From NCBI GenBank assembly GCA_018266835.1, contig JAFDZP010000007.1, forward strand, positions 62,001 through 126,000: DNA of 64,000 nucleotides. The letters run 5' to 3'. The notes beneath the pieces are model-generated. The model was not told the origin of the DNA, did no database searches, and worked only from the letters and a program-made list of their open reading frames with translations. Origin of the DNA: Bacteroidota bacterium. Lineage in GTDB: Bacteria > Bacteroidota > Ignavibacteria > Tepidaquicellales > Tepidaquicellaceae. Shown in pieces: positions 18,072 to 27,292 of this stretch. Within the stretch, counting starts at the first letter, position 1; every line of letters starts with the position of its first letter. A program made the position numbers and the translations under genes.

Positions 18072-19475
18072 ATGCTTATAGATTTGTTAAAATCGTTATC
18101 GGAAACCGAAATTTTAAGATTTGAAGAGTTCTTAAGTTCTCCATATTTCAATAAAGCTGTTTACCTTAAGAATTACTTTTTGAAATTGAAAGATTTGCAT
18201 CCTCATTTTCAGAATTTTGAAGATGAAAAAATAGCTATCTTCAAATCACTTTATAATAAAGAGTATAACGATACTACAGTAAGAAAGCTAAACAGTGAGT
18301 TATTAAAATTAGCAGAAGAATTTATATCAATAAATTTATTCCGGAGTAAAAGTATTCTTAAAAATTCACTCTTACTGGAAGAGCTTGACAAAAGAAAGAA
18401 TGATAAACTTTTTCAAAAAAGACTCAGTGAAACTTACTCATTGGTGGAAAATTTCAGCCTGAAAAATGAAAAGTATTTTAAGGAAATGGGAGTTTTAAAC
18501 GATGCAGAAATATTGTTCCATTCAATGCGTGACAGGCGAAAAGGATTTTCAAAATATTACACTTCCATTGAAAATCTTGATAAAGCATATATCATACAAA
18601 AACTGAAAAAGATTATAATATTAATTACAGAAGACAGGCATTTTGCAAAAATCTTAAAAGACAGAAAAGAAATTGAGAGCTTCATAAAATTAATTCAGAA
18701 AAATCCATATTTTGAATTTCCGGTCATTCAGATTTTAACCAATGTGATAATGATTAACTGGGAGGCAAACGAAAAGTATTTCCATGCACTTAAGCAATTA
18801 CTTTCACGTTACAAAAATGAAATTTCTATTGATGAACTTGAATGGGCTTACTTTGCGATGATGAACTTTATTGTGTTTCAGGTTAATAAAGGTAAGAAAG
18901 AATTTGCCAAAGAGGAACTGGAGCTATACAGAAACATCATATCAGATAATCTTCTGCTTTATAATGATACATTGGAATCTGTCTTATTTAAAAATATTAT
19001 TTCATGCGCAGTTGATGTAGGCGATCTGAAATTTGCAGAGGATTTCAAAGATGAATATTCAAGATACATTCTTACCGATGATAAAAAAGATATTGTAGAG
19101 TATTGCAATGCAAATATAAATTATGCGAAGAAACAATATTCAACTGCTTTGGAAACACTGTCAAAAATAAATTTTACCGATGTAAATCAGAAATTCAGTC
19201 TCAGGAATCTAACATTAAAAATTTATTACGAAAGTGAAATGTATGAACAGGCAATACTGACGATTGAATCATACAAGCAAAATCTGAAAAGAGAGAAAAC
19301 CCTTCCTGAAGGAATAAAAAAATTATACAGTTCTTTCATTAATTTATATCAAAAAATTTTAAAACTGAAACTCACTCCCGGAAAGTATGAGGCGCAGGCA
19401 CTCCTTAAAACAATACTTAAAACTGAAACAATAGCAAAAAACTGGCTATTGGAACAGGTCAGTTATTTGATTTAA
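18072..19475 (+). CDS. Alpha-helical cytoplasmic protein of unknown function
   Basis: The 467-residue protein has no signal peptide or membrane segment. It is rich in Leu, Lys, Glu and Phe and looks entirely helical, with TPR-like spacing in the second half (YCNANINYAKKQYSTALETL, EMYEQAILTIESYK). The N-terminus MLIDLLKSLSETEILRFEEF is a motif I have seen in uncharacterised FCB-group proteins, but I cannot name a family. It stands 111 bases before the sugar transferase gene and may be expressed separately. A scaffold role is inference from helical repeats only. Confidence 0.7.
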   Translation: MLIDLLKSLSETEILRFEEFLSSPYFNKAVYLKNYFLKLKDLHPHFQNFEDEKIAIFKSLYNKEYNDTTVRKLNSELLKLAEEFISINLFRSKSILKNSLLLEELDKRKNDKLFQKRLSETYSLVENFSLKNEKYFKEMGVLNDAEILFHSMRDRRKGFSKYYTSIENLDKAYIIQKLKKIIILITEDRHFAKILKDRKEIESFIKLIQKNPYFEFPVIQILTNVIMINWEANEKYFHALKQLLSRYKNEISIDELEWAYFAMMNFIVFQVNKGKKEFAKEELELYRNIISDNLLLYNDTLESVLFKNIISCAVDVGDLKFAEDFKDEYSRYILTDDKKDIVEYCNANINYAKKQYSTALETLSKINFTDVNQKFSLRNLTLKIYYESEMYEQAILTIESYKQNLKREKTLPEGIKKLYSSFINLYQKILKLKLTPGKYEAQALLKTILKTETIAKNWLLEQVSYLI

Positions 19476-19586
19476 TTTTTTCTAAAAATTTACATTTTTA
19501 CTTAGTGATAAATCCCCTATTTTTTAAAAATTTAAAGTTACGAATATTATAAAATCCTTACATTTTATTAACAATTTATCGTTTAG

Positions 19587-21002
19587 ATGAGCAATAAGTC
19601 AACAAAAGTTGAGGTTTTAATCCCGCTTCTTACAATTCTATCAGATTCTATATCAATATTCGGAGCATTTCTATTGTCATACTGGCTTAGATTTCTCTCT
19701 CCTTTTGTTAAATATCTGGGAGGTGAAACAGAACCGCCGCCGATAATGGGATATCTTGGCTTTGCCTTAATTACAATTCCTGTAGCAATTTTTATCTTTC
19801 AGCAGCGAAAGATGTACCGGATAAAAAGAAACGTATTCATCTTTGACGAATTTTTTGTTGTTATAAAATACGTTTCCATCTATATAATCTTCTGTATGAG
19901 TCTAATTTTCTTTTACAGAGATTTTCCATATTCAAGAGTTGTATTCGGTTTACTTTGGGTCACTGCGATTATATTTACGACTTTAGGAAGGTATCTTTTG
20001 ATAAAATATGAAAAAAATCTTTACAACAAAGGAATAGGCGTGGTCAATGTAGCTATTTTCGGAATGAATGAAATGGCTTTGAAAATCTATGAACAATTTG
20101 TAATGGATAAATATGTAGGATATAATGTTACAGGATATTTTACTTATGATTTTAACGAGAACTGGCTTAAAGATAAAGTTCACCTTGGCAACTATAAAGA
20201 AATTCCTACGGTAATCCGGGAAAAGAAGATTGAGAAAATAATCATAGTTTTACCTTCCCAAAAGCATATTCTACTCGAAGAACTTATTAAGTTATGTGAA
20301 GGAATTAACATAGAGTTTATGCTTGCTCCGGATTTCATAGAAATGATAACGAGTCATTTACGAATAGAAGAAGTTAACGGAATTCCATTCATGAAATTAA
20401 AATCTGTTCCAATGAATGTATGGAACAGATTTGTTAAAAGAACTTTTGATGTTCTTGCTTCTTTGCTTTTATTAATAGTAATTTCACCCGTGATGATAGT
20501 CCTTTCATTACTTGTTAAGTTTACATCTAAAGGACCTTTATTTTATAAACAGGAACGTGTAAGCCTTGACGGGAAAAAGTTTGAAATGCTGAAGTTCCGT
20601 TCAATGAAAATTGACGCCGAAAAAAGCGGACCTCAGATGACAACCATCGATGATGACAGATATACTTCAATTGGTAAAACACTGCGAAAATATTCTTTGG
20701 ATGAGCTTCCTCAATTCATTAATGTGCTTAAAGGTGAAATGAGCATCGTGGGACCCAGACCTGAGCGCGAGCATTTTATCAATACAATGAAAGATACAAT
20801 AAGTAAATATCTTGAAAGGCACAGAGTTAAATCAGGGATAACAGGATGGGCTCAGGTAAATGGACTTCGAGGTACTGATACACCATTACAAACCCGCATA
20901 GAATACGATATTTATTACATTGAAAATTGGTCTTTAGTATTTGATATTAAGATAATTATCAAAACTATTAAGGAAATGTTTTTTTCAAAAACTGCATTTT
21001 AA
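19587..21002 (+). CDS. Polyprenyl-phosphate sugar-1-phosphate transferase (WcaJ/exopolysaccharide initiation type)
   Basis: This integral membrane enzyme transfers a sugar phosphate from a nucleotide sugar to undecaprenyl phosphate, starting a surface polysaccharide or glycan. The 471-residue protein has four N-terminal membrane segments (about 12-34, 55-72, 90-110, 117-135), a Rossmann-like CoA-binding-type domain (150-260), and the C-terminal bacterial sugar transferase domain. That domain holds KRTFDVLAS (284-292), KFRSM (336-340), the catalytic DELPQ (372-376) and SIVGPRPE (386-393). A further hydrophobic segment at 290-310 anchors the catalytic part. Its glycosyltransferase partners are not next to it. 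The following small membrane protein is 10 bases downstream. Confidence 0.92.
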   Translation: MSNKSTKVEVLIPLLTILSDSISIFGAFLLSYWLRFLSPFVKYLGGETEPPPIMGYLGFALITIPVAIFIFQQRKMYRIKRNVFIFDEFFVVIKYVSIYIIFCMSLIFFYRDFPYSRVVFGLLWVTAIIFTTLGRYLLIKYEKNLYNKGIGVVNVAIFGMNEMALKIYEQFVMDKYVGYNVTGYFTYDFNENWLKDKVHLGNYKEIPTVIREKKIEKIIIVLPSQKHILLEELIKLCEGINIEFMLAPDFIEMITSHLRIEEVNGIPFMKLKSVPMNVWNRFVKRTFDVLASLLLLIVISPVMIVLSLLVKFTSKGPLFYKQERVSLDGKKFEMLKFRSMKIDAEKSGPQMTTIDDDRYTSIGKTLRKYSLDELPQFINVLKGEMSIVGPRPEREHFINTMKDTISKYLERHRVKSGITGWAQVNGLRGTDTPLQTRIEYDIYYIENWSLVFDIKIIIKTIKEMFFSKTAF

Positions 21003-21012
21003 TTTTTTATAA

Positions 21013-21375
21013 ATGATACCTGTTGTAATTTTTTATTTGCACACAATTTTTGCTGTTTATGCTTTCTGTAAGTCGTTTCAGACTGAAGGCTTAATGCAGG
21101 CCTTCCTTAATACGGGCTTCATTATAATTTTATTTTCTGTAGGCTGGACGATTTCCGATTTATTCGTCGGCTTTGCTATATCGCCAAACGGATATATGAT
21201 TGACATGCCGACAAGTAAGGTTATTTTGAATCTTCTTAAAATTTCCGGCTTCTTTACACCGGGACAGGGCAGAGGAACTTTAAACCCAAAAGATTCGATT
21301 TCACTTATAGTCCTTACAGTTATGGAGTATTATTTCTACAAATTCTATTTTAGAGAAACTAAAGCTGCTTCCTAA
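21013..21375 (+). CDS. Small membrane protein of unknown function
   Basis: The 120-residue protein has hydrophobic segments at about 1-18 and 30-55 (FIIILFSVGWTISDLFVGFAI), then a Gly/Pro-containing stretch and a final aromatic-rich segment (MEYYFYKFYF). It begins 10 bases after the sugar transferase gene and ends 8 bases before the next T9SS cargo gene, so it is likely co-transcribed. I do not recognise the family. Confidence 0.65.
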   Translation: MIPVVIFYLHTIFAVYAFCKSFQTEGLMQAFLNTGFIIILFSVGWTISDLFVGFAISPNGYMIDMPTSKVILNLLKISGFFTPGQGRGTLNPKDSISLIVLTVMEYYFYKFYFRETKAAS

Positions 21376-21383
21376 GAAGCCAA

Positions 21384-23444
21384 ATGAAAAAAGTCTTCAC
21401 ACTAATATTGCTTTTTGCAATTTCCCTTTCTTATGCATTTATTTATAAGTCCGATAGCTCAGCTGCAAACAGCATAGTTTTACAGTTTGTAACTCATAAT
21501 GGCTATGGCAATAATCTTTATATAGATAATGTCACAGTTGGCCCTAAATATGACAGAGATGTTAAGGTAACTTCATTTATCAATCTTCCCTCAGATACAA
21601 TTTATACACCACAATCTAGAAGATTAATATTAGATAATTTACAAATATTAGTAACAAATGTCGGAAAACTTGCAGTTGATTCCATAAAAGTCCATTTAGA
21701 TATTCCGGAAATCGGATATTATTGGTATTTCAATATACCATTAGCGCAAAATGAAATTAAACTTTTAAGTTTTCCTGAAGCTGTTTTTGCTCATAATAGA
21801 ACATATCACCCTATACTTTACGTTTCTGATTCTGCTGATAAAAATCACTCTAACGATACTATAAGACAAAGCTTTGGCTACTATCTTGGAGCACCTAAAA
21901 AAGTTTTATTTGAAGAATTCACCAGCGCAACAAGTTTATCCGCATCTATTAATAATCCATCATTAAATAATTTTGTAAATTCAAAATTCGACAGTATTGT
22001 TGCTATAAATTATCATCTTGGATTTCCGGCACCCGGCAATGATTCACTCTACTTAGCCGATACAATTCAGAATAAAGAAAAAGCTGATTACTATAATATA
22101 GTTGCTGTACCAAAACTAATTTTTAACGGAGCTTACTTTTCCAAGTTTCCGTTCAGTACTGAAAATCTCAAGTCTTCATTTGATACATTAAAAAATATAG
22201 GTTCTCCTATCAGTATGTCAGTTACCGATGCACGACTGGCTGGAGATACGATTAGCTCTAATATTACAATTAATGTTCTTGCCCCCGTAATGGCAGGCGA
22301 TTATTATCTCCGTGTAAACGCAATTGAAAGGAGAGTTTCCTACGTTAATCCTCCGGGAACTAATGGTGAATCTGTATTCTATGATGTATTCAGGGAGGCA
22401 GTTCCGAATACACAGGGAATTTCAATTCCAACAGCAATTGGTACATATAATTATAATGTAAAATATAAAAGAAATCCTGTATGGGTGGATTCAATGGTTT
22501 ACACTGCAGCATTTGTTCAGAATGATAGAACATTTGAAGTCCTTAACTGTGCGAAATCACGTTCAGGTGTTTATGAAAAATTAAAACATTACAATTTAAC
22601 CGATGCTTTACCGGATTTTAAAGCAGGAAAATTCAAGCAATCACAATACGGAAAATTCGGTTCTAAACAATTTACAAAACATTCAGGAAGAAGTATTCTT
22701 GATACAACAGCTACAGATTTTTATTTAGAGCAATTTGAATCACAGGGACTTCCGTATGACTGGACACTTGCACATCAATCGGAATTATTCACTTTTCAAA
22801 ATGTTTATAACAGCGGAATAAACGGACCATCATTTCCGGGCAACGGTTGTTTGAAAATGAATTTTTATGATAATACAGATATTGGACAGATGGATACGCT
22901 TTACTCCCCTATAATTTATGGAGTCACATCCCAGGATACAATAAGGTTTGATTATGCTTATGCAGGTTATCTGTACAACGAAGGTGACAGTCTCTATATA
23001 AATATCTCCACAGACGGCGGACTTACTTTTCCAAGAAATATTTTTCACAGAGGCGGAATAGGATTAGCAACTGCCTCAAGTTCTACAGTGGCATTTGTAC
23101 CGGCATTGAGAACTGAGTGGAGAACTATTTCTCAATCATTGCAGGGAATTATACTGGACAGGTATTCAGTTCCGGTTGCAAATGAATTTACACTTTATCA
23201 GAACTTTCCTAATCCGTTTAATCCGTCTACTAAGATTTCATTCAATCTTCCTGCAGAATCAAAAGCATTATTAATTATTTACGATATTTCAGGCAGAGAA
23301 GTAAAACAATTGGTGAACGAAATTCTCGCGGCAGGTTTGCATGAAGTAAATTTTAACGGTGAATCTTTATCTTCTGGTATATATTTTTACAAACTGATAA
23401 CCCCCGGATTTACTCAATCCAAAAAAATGGTTTTAATTAAATAA
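21384..23444 (+). CDS. T9SS-secreted protein with Omp28-like thioredoxin-fold domain lacking the CxxC pair
   Basis: The 686-residue protein has a signal peptide, an Ig-like domain (about 55-165), an Omp28-related thioredoxin-like domain (about 170-400), a beta domain, and a T9SS type A tail (LYQNFPNPFNPSTKISF ... KKMVLIK). The thioredoxin-fold part aligns with the next gene product: VLFEEFTSATSLSASINNP here against VERFTSSTCGPCASNNP there. The active-site CGPC is replaced by SLSA (184-187), so redox activity is probably lost while the fold (PPGTNGE, PVWVD blocks) is kept. It follows 8 bases after the small membrane protein and is 26 bases before its paralog. Confidence 0.87.
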   Translation: MKKVFTLILLFAISLSYAFIYKSDSSAANSIVLQFVTHNGYGNNLYIDNVTVGPKYDRDVKVTSFINLPSDTIYTPQSRRLILDNLQILVTNVGKLAVDSIKVHLDIPEIGYYWYFNIPLAQNEIKLLSFPEAVFAHNRTYHPILYVSDSADKNHSNDTIRQSFGYYLGAPKKVLFEEFTSATSLSASINNPSLNNFVNSKFDSIVAINYHLGFPAPGNDSLYLADTIQNKEKADYYNIVAVPKLIFNGAYFSKFPFSTENLKSSFDTLKNIGSPISMSVTDARLAGDTISSNITINVLAPVMAGDYYLRVNAIERRVSYVNPPGTNGESVFYDVFREAVPNTQGISIPTAIGTYNYNVKYKRNPVWVDSMVYTAAFVQNDRTFEVLNCAKSRSGVYEKLKHYNLTDALPDFKAGKFKQSQYGKFGSKQFTKHSGRSILDTTATDFYLEQFESQGLPYDWTLAHQSELFTFQNVYNSGINGPSFPGNGCLKMNFYDNTDIGQMDTLYSPIIYGVTSQDTIRFDYAYAGYLYNEGDSLYINISTDGGLTFPRNIFHRGGIGLATASSSTVAFVPALRTEWRTISQSLQGIILDRYSVPVANEFTLYQNFPNPFNPSTKISFNLPAESKALLIIYDISGREVKQLVNEILAAGLHEVNFNGESLSSGIYFYKLITPGFTQSKKMVLIK

Positions 23445-23470
23445 TCTTAATAAAAAATAAAAGCGGGAAA

Positions 23471-25333
23471 ATGAAATTCAAATTTTTATTGAATTTGGTA
23501 CTGCTCATCTCTGTAACATGTATTTTTAATACAACATTTGCAGGAGATAGAACAGTATTAGTCGAAAGATTTACCAGCTCCACATGCGGTCCTTGCGCAT
23601 CAAATAATCCTACAGTTGATGCATTCATGAATTCACTTACAAGTTCTCAGATAATGGGATTAAGCTTTCACATGAACTGGCCTTCTCCGGGAAATGACCC
23701 TATGTATATGTACAATATACCGGATAATACAACTAGAAGAACTTACTATAATGTTAATGCTATCCCACAGCTTCAGATGGATGGTATCCTGACACTTGAG
23801 CCTAACTATTCAAATGCACAGCTTACAAATGCGTTCAATACCAGAACTGCCCTGTTAAGTCCTGTTACAATCATTGTAAGACAAACAGATATCGGAACTG
23901 ACAGTATGCAGGTACTTGTAACAGTATATTGCGAAACTGCAATTGCAACTCCTTCAGTTACAATGCAGGTAGCAATTATGGAAAAGCTCATTCAGTATCC
24001 TTCTCCTCCCGGAACAAACGGCGAAACATCATTCCACACCGTAATGAGAAGAATGCTTCCTAATGCAAGCGGTATTACTTTTGACTTAACACCGGGCACA
24101 AGAAAAGATTATGAATTCAGAATAAAAAAAGATGCACTTTGGAATCCTGCACAGATTCAGGCTGTAGCTTATGTTCAGACATCAAACAAAGAAGTTTTAA
24201 ATTCCGCCTGGAAGCTTTCAGATTTTTGTTTACTTCCAAATACTGCTTTCAAAGTTGTAAACAGCGGCACATCACAAAATGCCAATTATAAAATTGCTGT
24301 TCCGTATATTGCAGACGGATATAATTCACCTGTTACATTCTCTGCTTCAGTAGTAGGTAATCCTGCGGGAGTTTCAGTAACTTTCCCAAGCGGTAATACT
24401 TTGAGCAATTTCCCTGACTCAGTATCAGTAAACGTTGCTTCGACAGGCAGTGTACCTGCAGGAATCTACCAGGTTGTAATTACAGGAACAAACGGTCTTG
24501 GAAAATCTCATAAAGTTTCTGTCAACTATAATATCGGCAGAAGTTTTGTAAATGTAGGAGCAAATAAACCCAGCCTTTTATTTAATGTAGATGGCAATGC
24601 ATACGGTGCTTCACAATTATTCACATGGGATTTAAATTCAAATCATAACCTGAGTGTAACAACACCACAGGTATTTGCTACTACACGATATGTATTCCAG
24701 AACTGGAGCAACGGCAGCACGGATACTGCTCAGACTGTTAATATTAATACAAATATTTCGAGCTATGTCGCTAATTTCAAAACTCAGTATAAATTAACAG
24801 CAAATACAAATCCTGCCGGAATGGGAGTAACAATTCCGTCCGCAGGACAATTCTGGGATGAGAATTCAAGTGTAAGTCTTAGTGTATCTGCAACTCAGGT
24901 TTCTTATAATGGAAAGACCTATTACTTCCAGAGATGGCTTGGAGGCGGAAACAATTCTTATACGGGAACAAATCCTTCAGTCTCTTTAAATATGACTAAC
25001 CCAATTAATCAGATTGCGATTTATGATACTATTGATGTCGGTATTTCTAATTTAGGAACAGGAATACCTGATAAATATAATTTATATCAGAATTATCCCA
25101 ATCCTTTCAACCCGACAACAAATATAAAATTTGATATTCCAAATTCTTCATTCACTTCTTTGAAAGTTTATGATATAAACGGAAGAGAAGTCGCAGAATT
25201 ATTAAGCCAAAACTTACAGGCAGGAAGATATGAATATTCTTTCAATGCATCTGCTTTATCAAGCGGAGTTTATTATTTTAAACTCGATGCAGGAGAATTT
25301 AATCAGATAAGAAAAATGATACTGGTGAAATAA
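23471..25333 (+). CDS. T9SS-secreted Omp28-like thioredoxin-fold protein with CGPC motif
   Basis: The 620-residue protein has a signal peptide (to about residue 24) and an Omp28-related domain (about 27-255) with a CGPC motif at 39-42, immediately after VERFTSST, as in thioredoxin-like reductases. Later come the blocks NVNAIPQLQMDG and PPGTNGETSFHTVMRR. Two Ig-like or repeat domains follow (ATTRYVFQNWSNG and YYFQRWLGGG repeats, about 360-515). The T9SS type A tail LYQNYPNPFNPTTNIKFD ends KKMILVK-like (RKMILVK). An extracellular or surface disulfide-exchange role is inferred from CGPC. A bidirectional terminator follows. Confidence 0.88.
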   Translation: MKFKFLLNLVLLISVTCIFNTTFAGDRTVLVERFTSSTCGPCASNNPTVDAFMNSLTSSQIMGLSFHMNWPSPGNDPMYMYNIPDNTTRRTYYNVNAIPQLQMDGILTLEPNYSNAQLTNAFNTRTALLSPVTIIVRQTDIGTDSMQVLVTVYCETAIATPSVTMQVAIMEKLIQYPSPPGTNGETSFHTVMRRMLPNASGITFDLTPGTRKDYEFRIKKDALWNPAQIQAVAYVQTSNKEVLNSAWKLSDFCLLPNTAFKVVNSGTSQNANYKIAVPYIADGYNSPVTFSASVVGNPAGVSVTFPSGNTLSNFPDSVSVNVASTGSVPAGIYQVVITGTNGLGKSHKVSVNYNIGRSFVNVGANKPSLLFNVDGNAYGASQLFTWDLNSNHNLSVTTPQVFATTRYVFQNWSNGSTDTAQTVNINTNISSYVANFKTQYKLTANTNPAGMGVTIPSAGQFWDENSSVSLSVSATQVSYNGKTYYFQRWLGGGNNSYTGTNPSVSLNMTNPINQIAIYDTIDVGISNLGTGIPDKYNLYQNYPNPFNPTTNIKFDIPNSSFTSLKVYDINGREVAELLSQNLQAGRYEYSFNASALSSGVYYFKLDAGEFNQIRKMILVK

Positions 25334-25354
25334 ATTTTAGTATAGTTTATTTAT

Positions 25355-25395
25355 AAAAAAAGCCCTGTTGAATTAACTTTCAGCAGGGCTTTTTG
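25355..25395. terminator. Bidirectional terminator
   Basis: A hairpin with arms AAAAAGCCCTGTTG (to 25370) and CAGCAGGGCTTTTT (from 25381) has one wobble pair and a 10-base loop. A and T runs on both sides serve the convergent T9SS cargo and metallophosphoesterase genes; the stop codon of the latter lies inside the loop. Confidence 0.88.
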
Positions 25396-26707
25396 TTTTC
25401 AATGTTAAGATTGTTATTTCCGGACGACAGTTTAATCTTAGCGGCAAACCTACAGTTCCTATTCCTCTGCTTACATACATGTTTGAATTTTCATTTTTAT
25501 ATAATCCCTCTACAAAACTGCTTACTGCTGCAGCAATTGATAAATTAAAATTTCCTAACTTGGCAAATACAATCTGACCTCCATGAGTATGTCCGCTGAC
25601 TGTTAAATCTATTTTTTCTTTAGAAAAATCATTAAAGAAATACGGCTTATGGTACATAAGAATTTTGGGGATAGATTCGAATGACAGATTATTCTGCTTC
25701 ATTATTTCCTTTGCATCTGTAACCGTCTTATCAAAGTATTTATAAATAACGGGGTCGTAATTTGCGCCGCTTACTCTCGTATCTTCCATTCCCATTAGTA
25801 ATAATTTTTTATTATTTATCTCTAAGATTGTATTCTCGTTCCTCATTAATTTAATCGGAGTTTCATTCAAAACTGCTTTTGCCACATAATCAGCATCGTG
25901 AAAATAATCATGATTTCCCAGTGTTGCATATACTCCATACTTTGCTTTTAAATCTTTAAAAGCTTTTGTAAAAGGATAAACTTCCGTACGCTCTGAGTTT
26001 GTTAAATCTCCCGGGATAAGTATTAAGTCTGCATTATAGCTGTTAAGAATATCGGTATAATTTTTCATCTGAGATTCATTCATGTAAGGTCCCGAATGAA
26101 TATCGCTTATTAATAAAATTCTCAAGCCTGCGAGTTCTGCAGGAAGATTCTCGATATAAATATTCTGGTTAGTTACTGCAAACTCATCTTTTTTAAGAAC
26201 TCCTATAGTAGCGCTTGTAAATGTATAACCTGTTAATAAAATTCCGCCTGCTCTTATAAATTTCCTGCGTGACTCATCAAATTTTTTGTATTCTCTGTTC
26301 TCTTTTACCTTAGAATATTTTTGCTTAAAATAACGGAATTTATTTGTAAGATAATAAAATAAAAATACCGGCAGTTTTATCAGCTTAATGGCAAGCATTA
26401 ATAGACCTAAAAATATAATTGCTGCCTGGAAGATAAAGAATGGAACTATAAATAGATTATACAGCCATTTCGGCAATGAACTGAAGTCCATTCTGTTTGT
26501 GACAAGATAAACGTAGGGAATATTAAGAATAACAAAAGGAACAATTGTTATTATTTTCCAGAATTTCTTTCTGGAATTATCATTCTTAAAAAACGGGAAG
26601 TAAGGATTTGAATTACCGAATTTTCTGAATGACCAGAATGCAAAAGATTGGATTAATCCTACAATAAGGAAGAAAAATAAAAAAAATAAAAATTTCGGTG
26701 ACGCCAT
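25373..26707 (-). CDS. Membrane-anchored calcineurin-like metallophosphoesterase (YaeI/YkuE type)
   Basis: The 444-residue protein has three or four N-terminal membrane segments (about 5-25, 52-70, 82-108, 110-122), then an RRKFIRAGG Tat-like motif and a short hydrophobic stretch (148-170). The phosphoesterase domain follows with metal-binding motifs SDIHSG (201-206), GDLTN (233-237), GNHDYF (264-269), YHKPYFF and SGHTHGGQ. Relatives hydrolyse phosphate esters outside or at the membrane, some acting on lipid A-type or UDP-diacylglucosamine substrates. The substrate here is unknown. The gene stands alone; a terminator for the metal locus lies just upstream. Confidence 0.88.
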   Translation of the reverse strand: MASPKFLFFLFFFLIVGLIQSFAFWSFRKFGNSNPYFPFFKNDNSRKKFWKIITIVPFVILNIPYVYLVTNRMDFSSLPKWLYNLFIVPFFIFQAAIIFLGLLMLAIKLIKLPVFLFYYLTNKFRYFKQKYSKVKENREYKKFDESRRKFIRAGGILLTGYTFTSATIGVLKKDEFAVTNQNIYIENLPAELAGLRILLISDIHSGPYMNESQMKNYTDILNSYNADLILIPGDLTNSERTEVYPFTKAFKDLKAKYGVYATLGNHDYFHDADYVAKAVLNETPIKLMRNENTILEINNKKLLLMGMEDTRVSGANYDPVIYKYFDKTVTDAKEIMKQNNLSFESIPKILMYHKPYFFNDFSKEKIDLTVSGHTHGGQIVFAKLGNFNLSIAAAVSSFVEGLYKNENSNMYVSRGIGTVGLPLRLNCRPEITILTLKTKSPAES

Positions 26708-26775
26708 TTAATATATTAAACTCGTTTTATAATAAAATCGTTTCAATGTGTAATACGCAAATAGTTTTAATTTGT

Positions 26776-26812
26776 TAAAAAAAACCTCTTCCCGATTTTC
26801 TCAGGAAGAGGC
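26776..26812 (-). terminator. Rho-independent terminator of the metal-handling locus
   Basis: On the minus strand the hairpin CCTCTTCC/GGAAGAGG is followed by eight T residues. It lies 31 bases downstream of the HMA gene stop and ends that operon before the phosphoesterase gene. Confidence 0.88.
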
Positions 26813-26842
26813 TATTATTATTTAAAATAAAATATAACAGTC

Positions 26843-27292
26843 TTATATTTTTTTTGCCTGCTTTACCTTAACTGCATTATCGGAAAGACTGACATTGCCT
26901 GAAATTGAAATCTTGTCGCCGTTAGAATATTCGCTGCTAAGATTTTTCAATATTAAATCAGGAGTATTTCCCGTGACTAAATGATTATTTTCATATGTTC
27001 CTTCAGCTTTGATAAGAATATCTCTTACACTGAAACCGCCGTCTGTCACACCGTCTTTTAATTTATTAATATCAATCTTTGCATCTTTCTTAAATGTTAT
27101 AGTAAAGGTCGCTTTTACCAAATCAGCTTTAACTGACTTTACAAAATCCATTGAACGGAATTCTTCTTCAACACCTTTAGCGCATAATGAGCATGTAAAT
27201 CCGTCAACTCCAATGGTAGCCTGAGTAACCTGTGAATATACCATTGTAAGCGGTGACAAAAGAAATAATATAAGTACAGATATTTTTTTCAT
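26843..27292 (-). CDS. Periplasmic heavy-metal-associated (HMA) domain protein
   Basis: The 149-residue protein has a signal peptide ending VYSQ (about residue 21). An HMA fold follows with the metal-binding pair GFTCSLCAKG (Cys 34 and 37) and the expected strand/helix order (VKSVKADLVKATFTITFK, then KLKDGVTDGGFSVRDI). The C-terminal 50 residues are a small beta domain of unknown type. Copper(I) is the usual metal for such domains, so it may pass copper to or from the cysteine-rich neighbour. The start codon directly follows the stop of the upstream cysteine-rich gene with no gap (TAAATG), so translation is probably coupled. Confidence 0.88.
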   Translation of the reverse strand: MKKISVLILFLLSPLTMVYSQVTQATIGVDGFTCSLCAKGVEEEFRSMDFVKSVKADLVKATFTITFKKDAKIDINKLKDGVTDGGFSVRDILIKAEGTYENNHLVTGNTPDLILKNLSSEYSNGDKISISGNVSLSDNAVKVKQAKKI

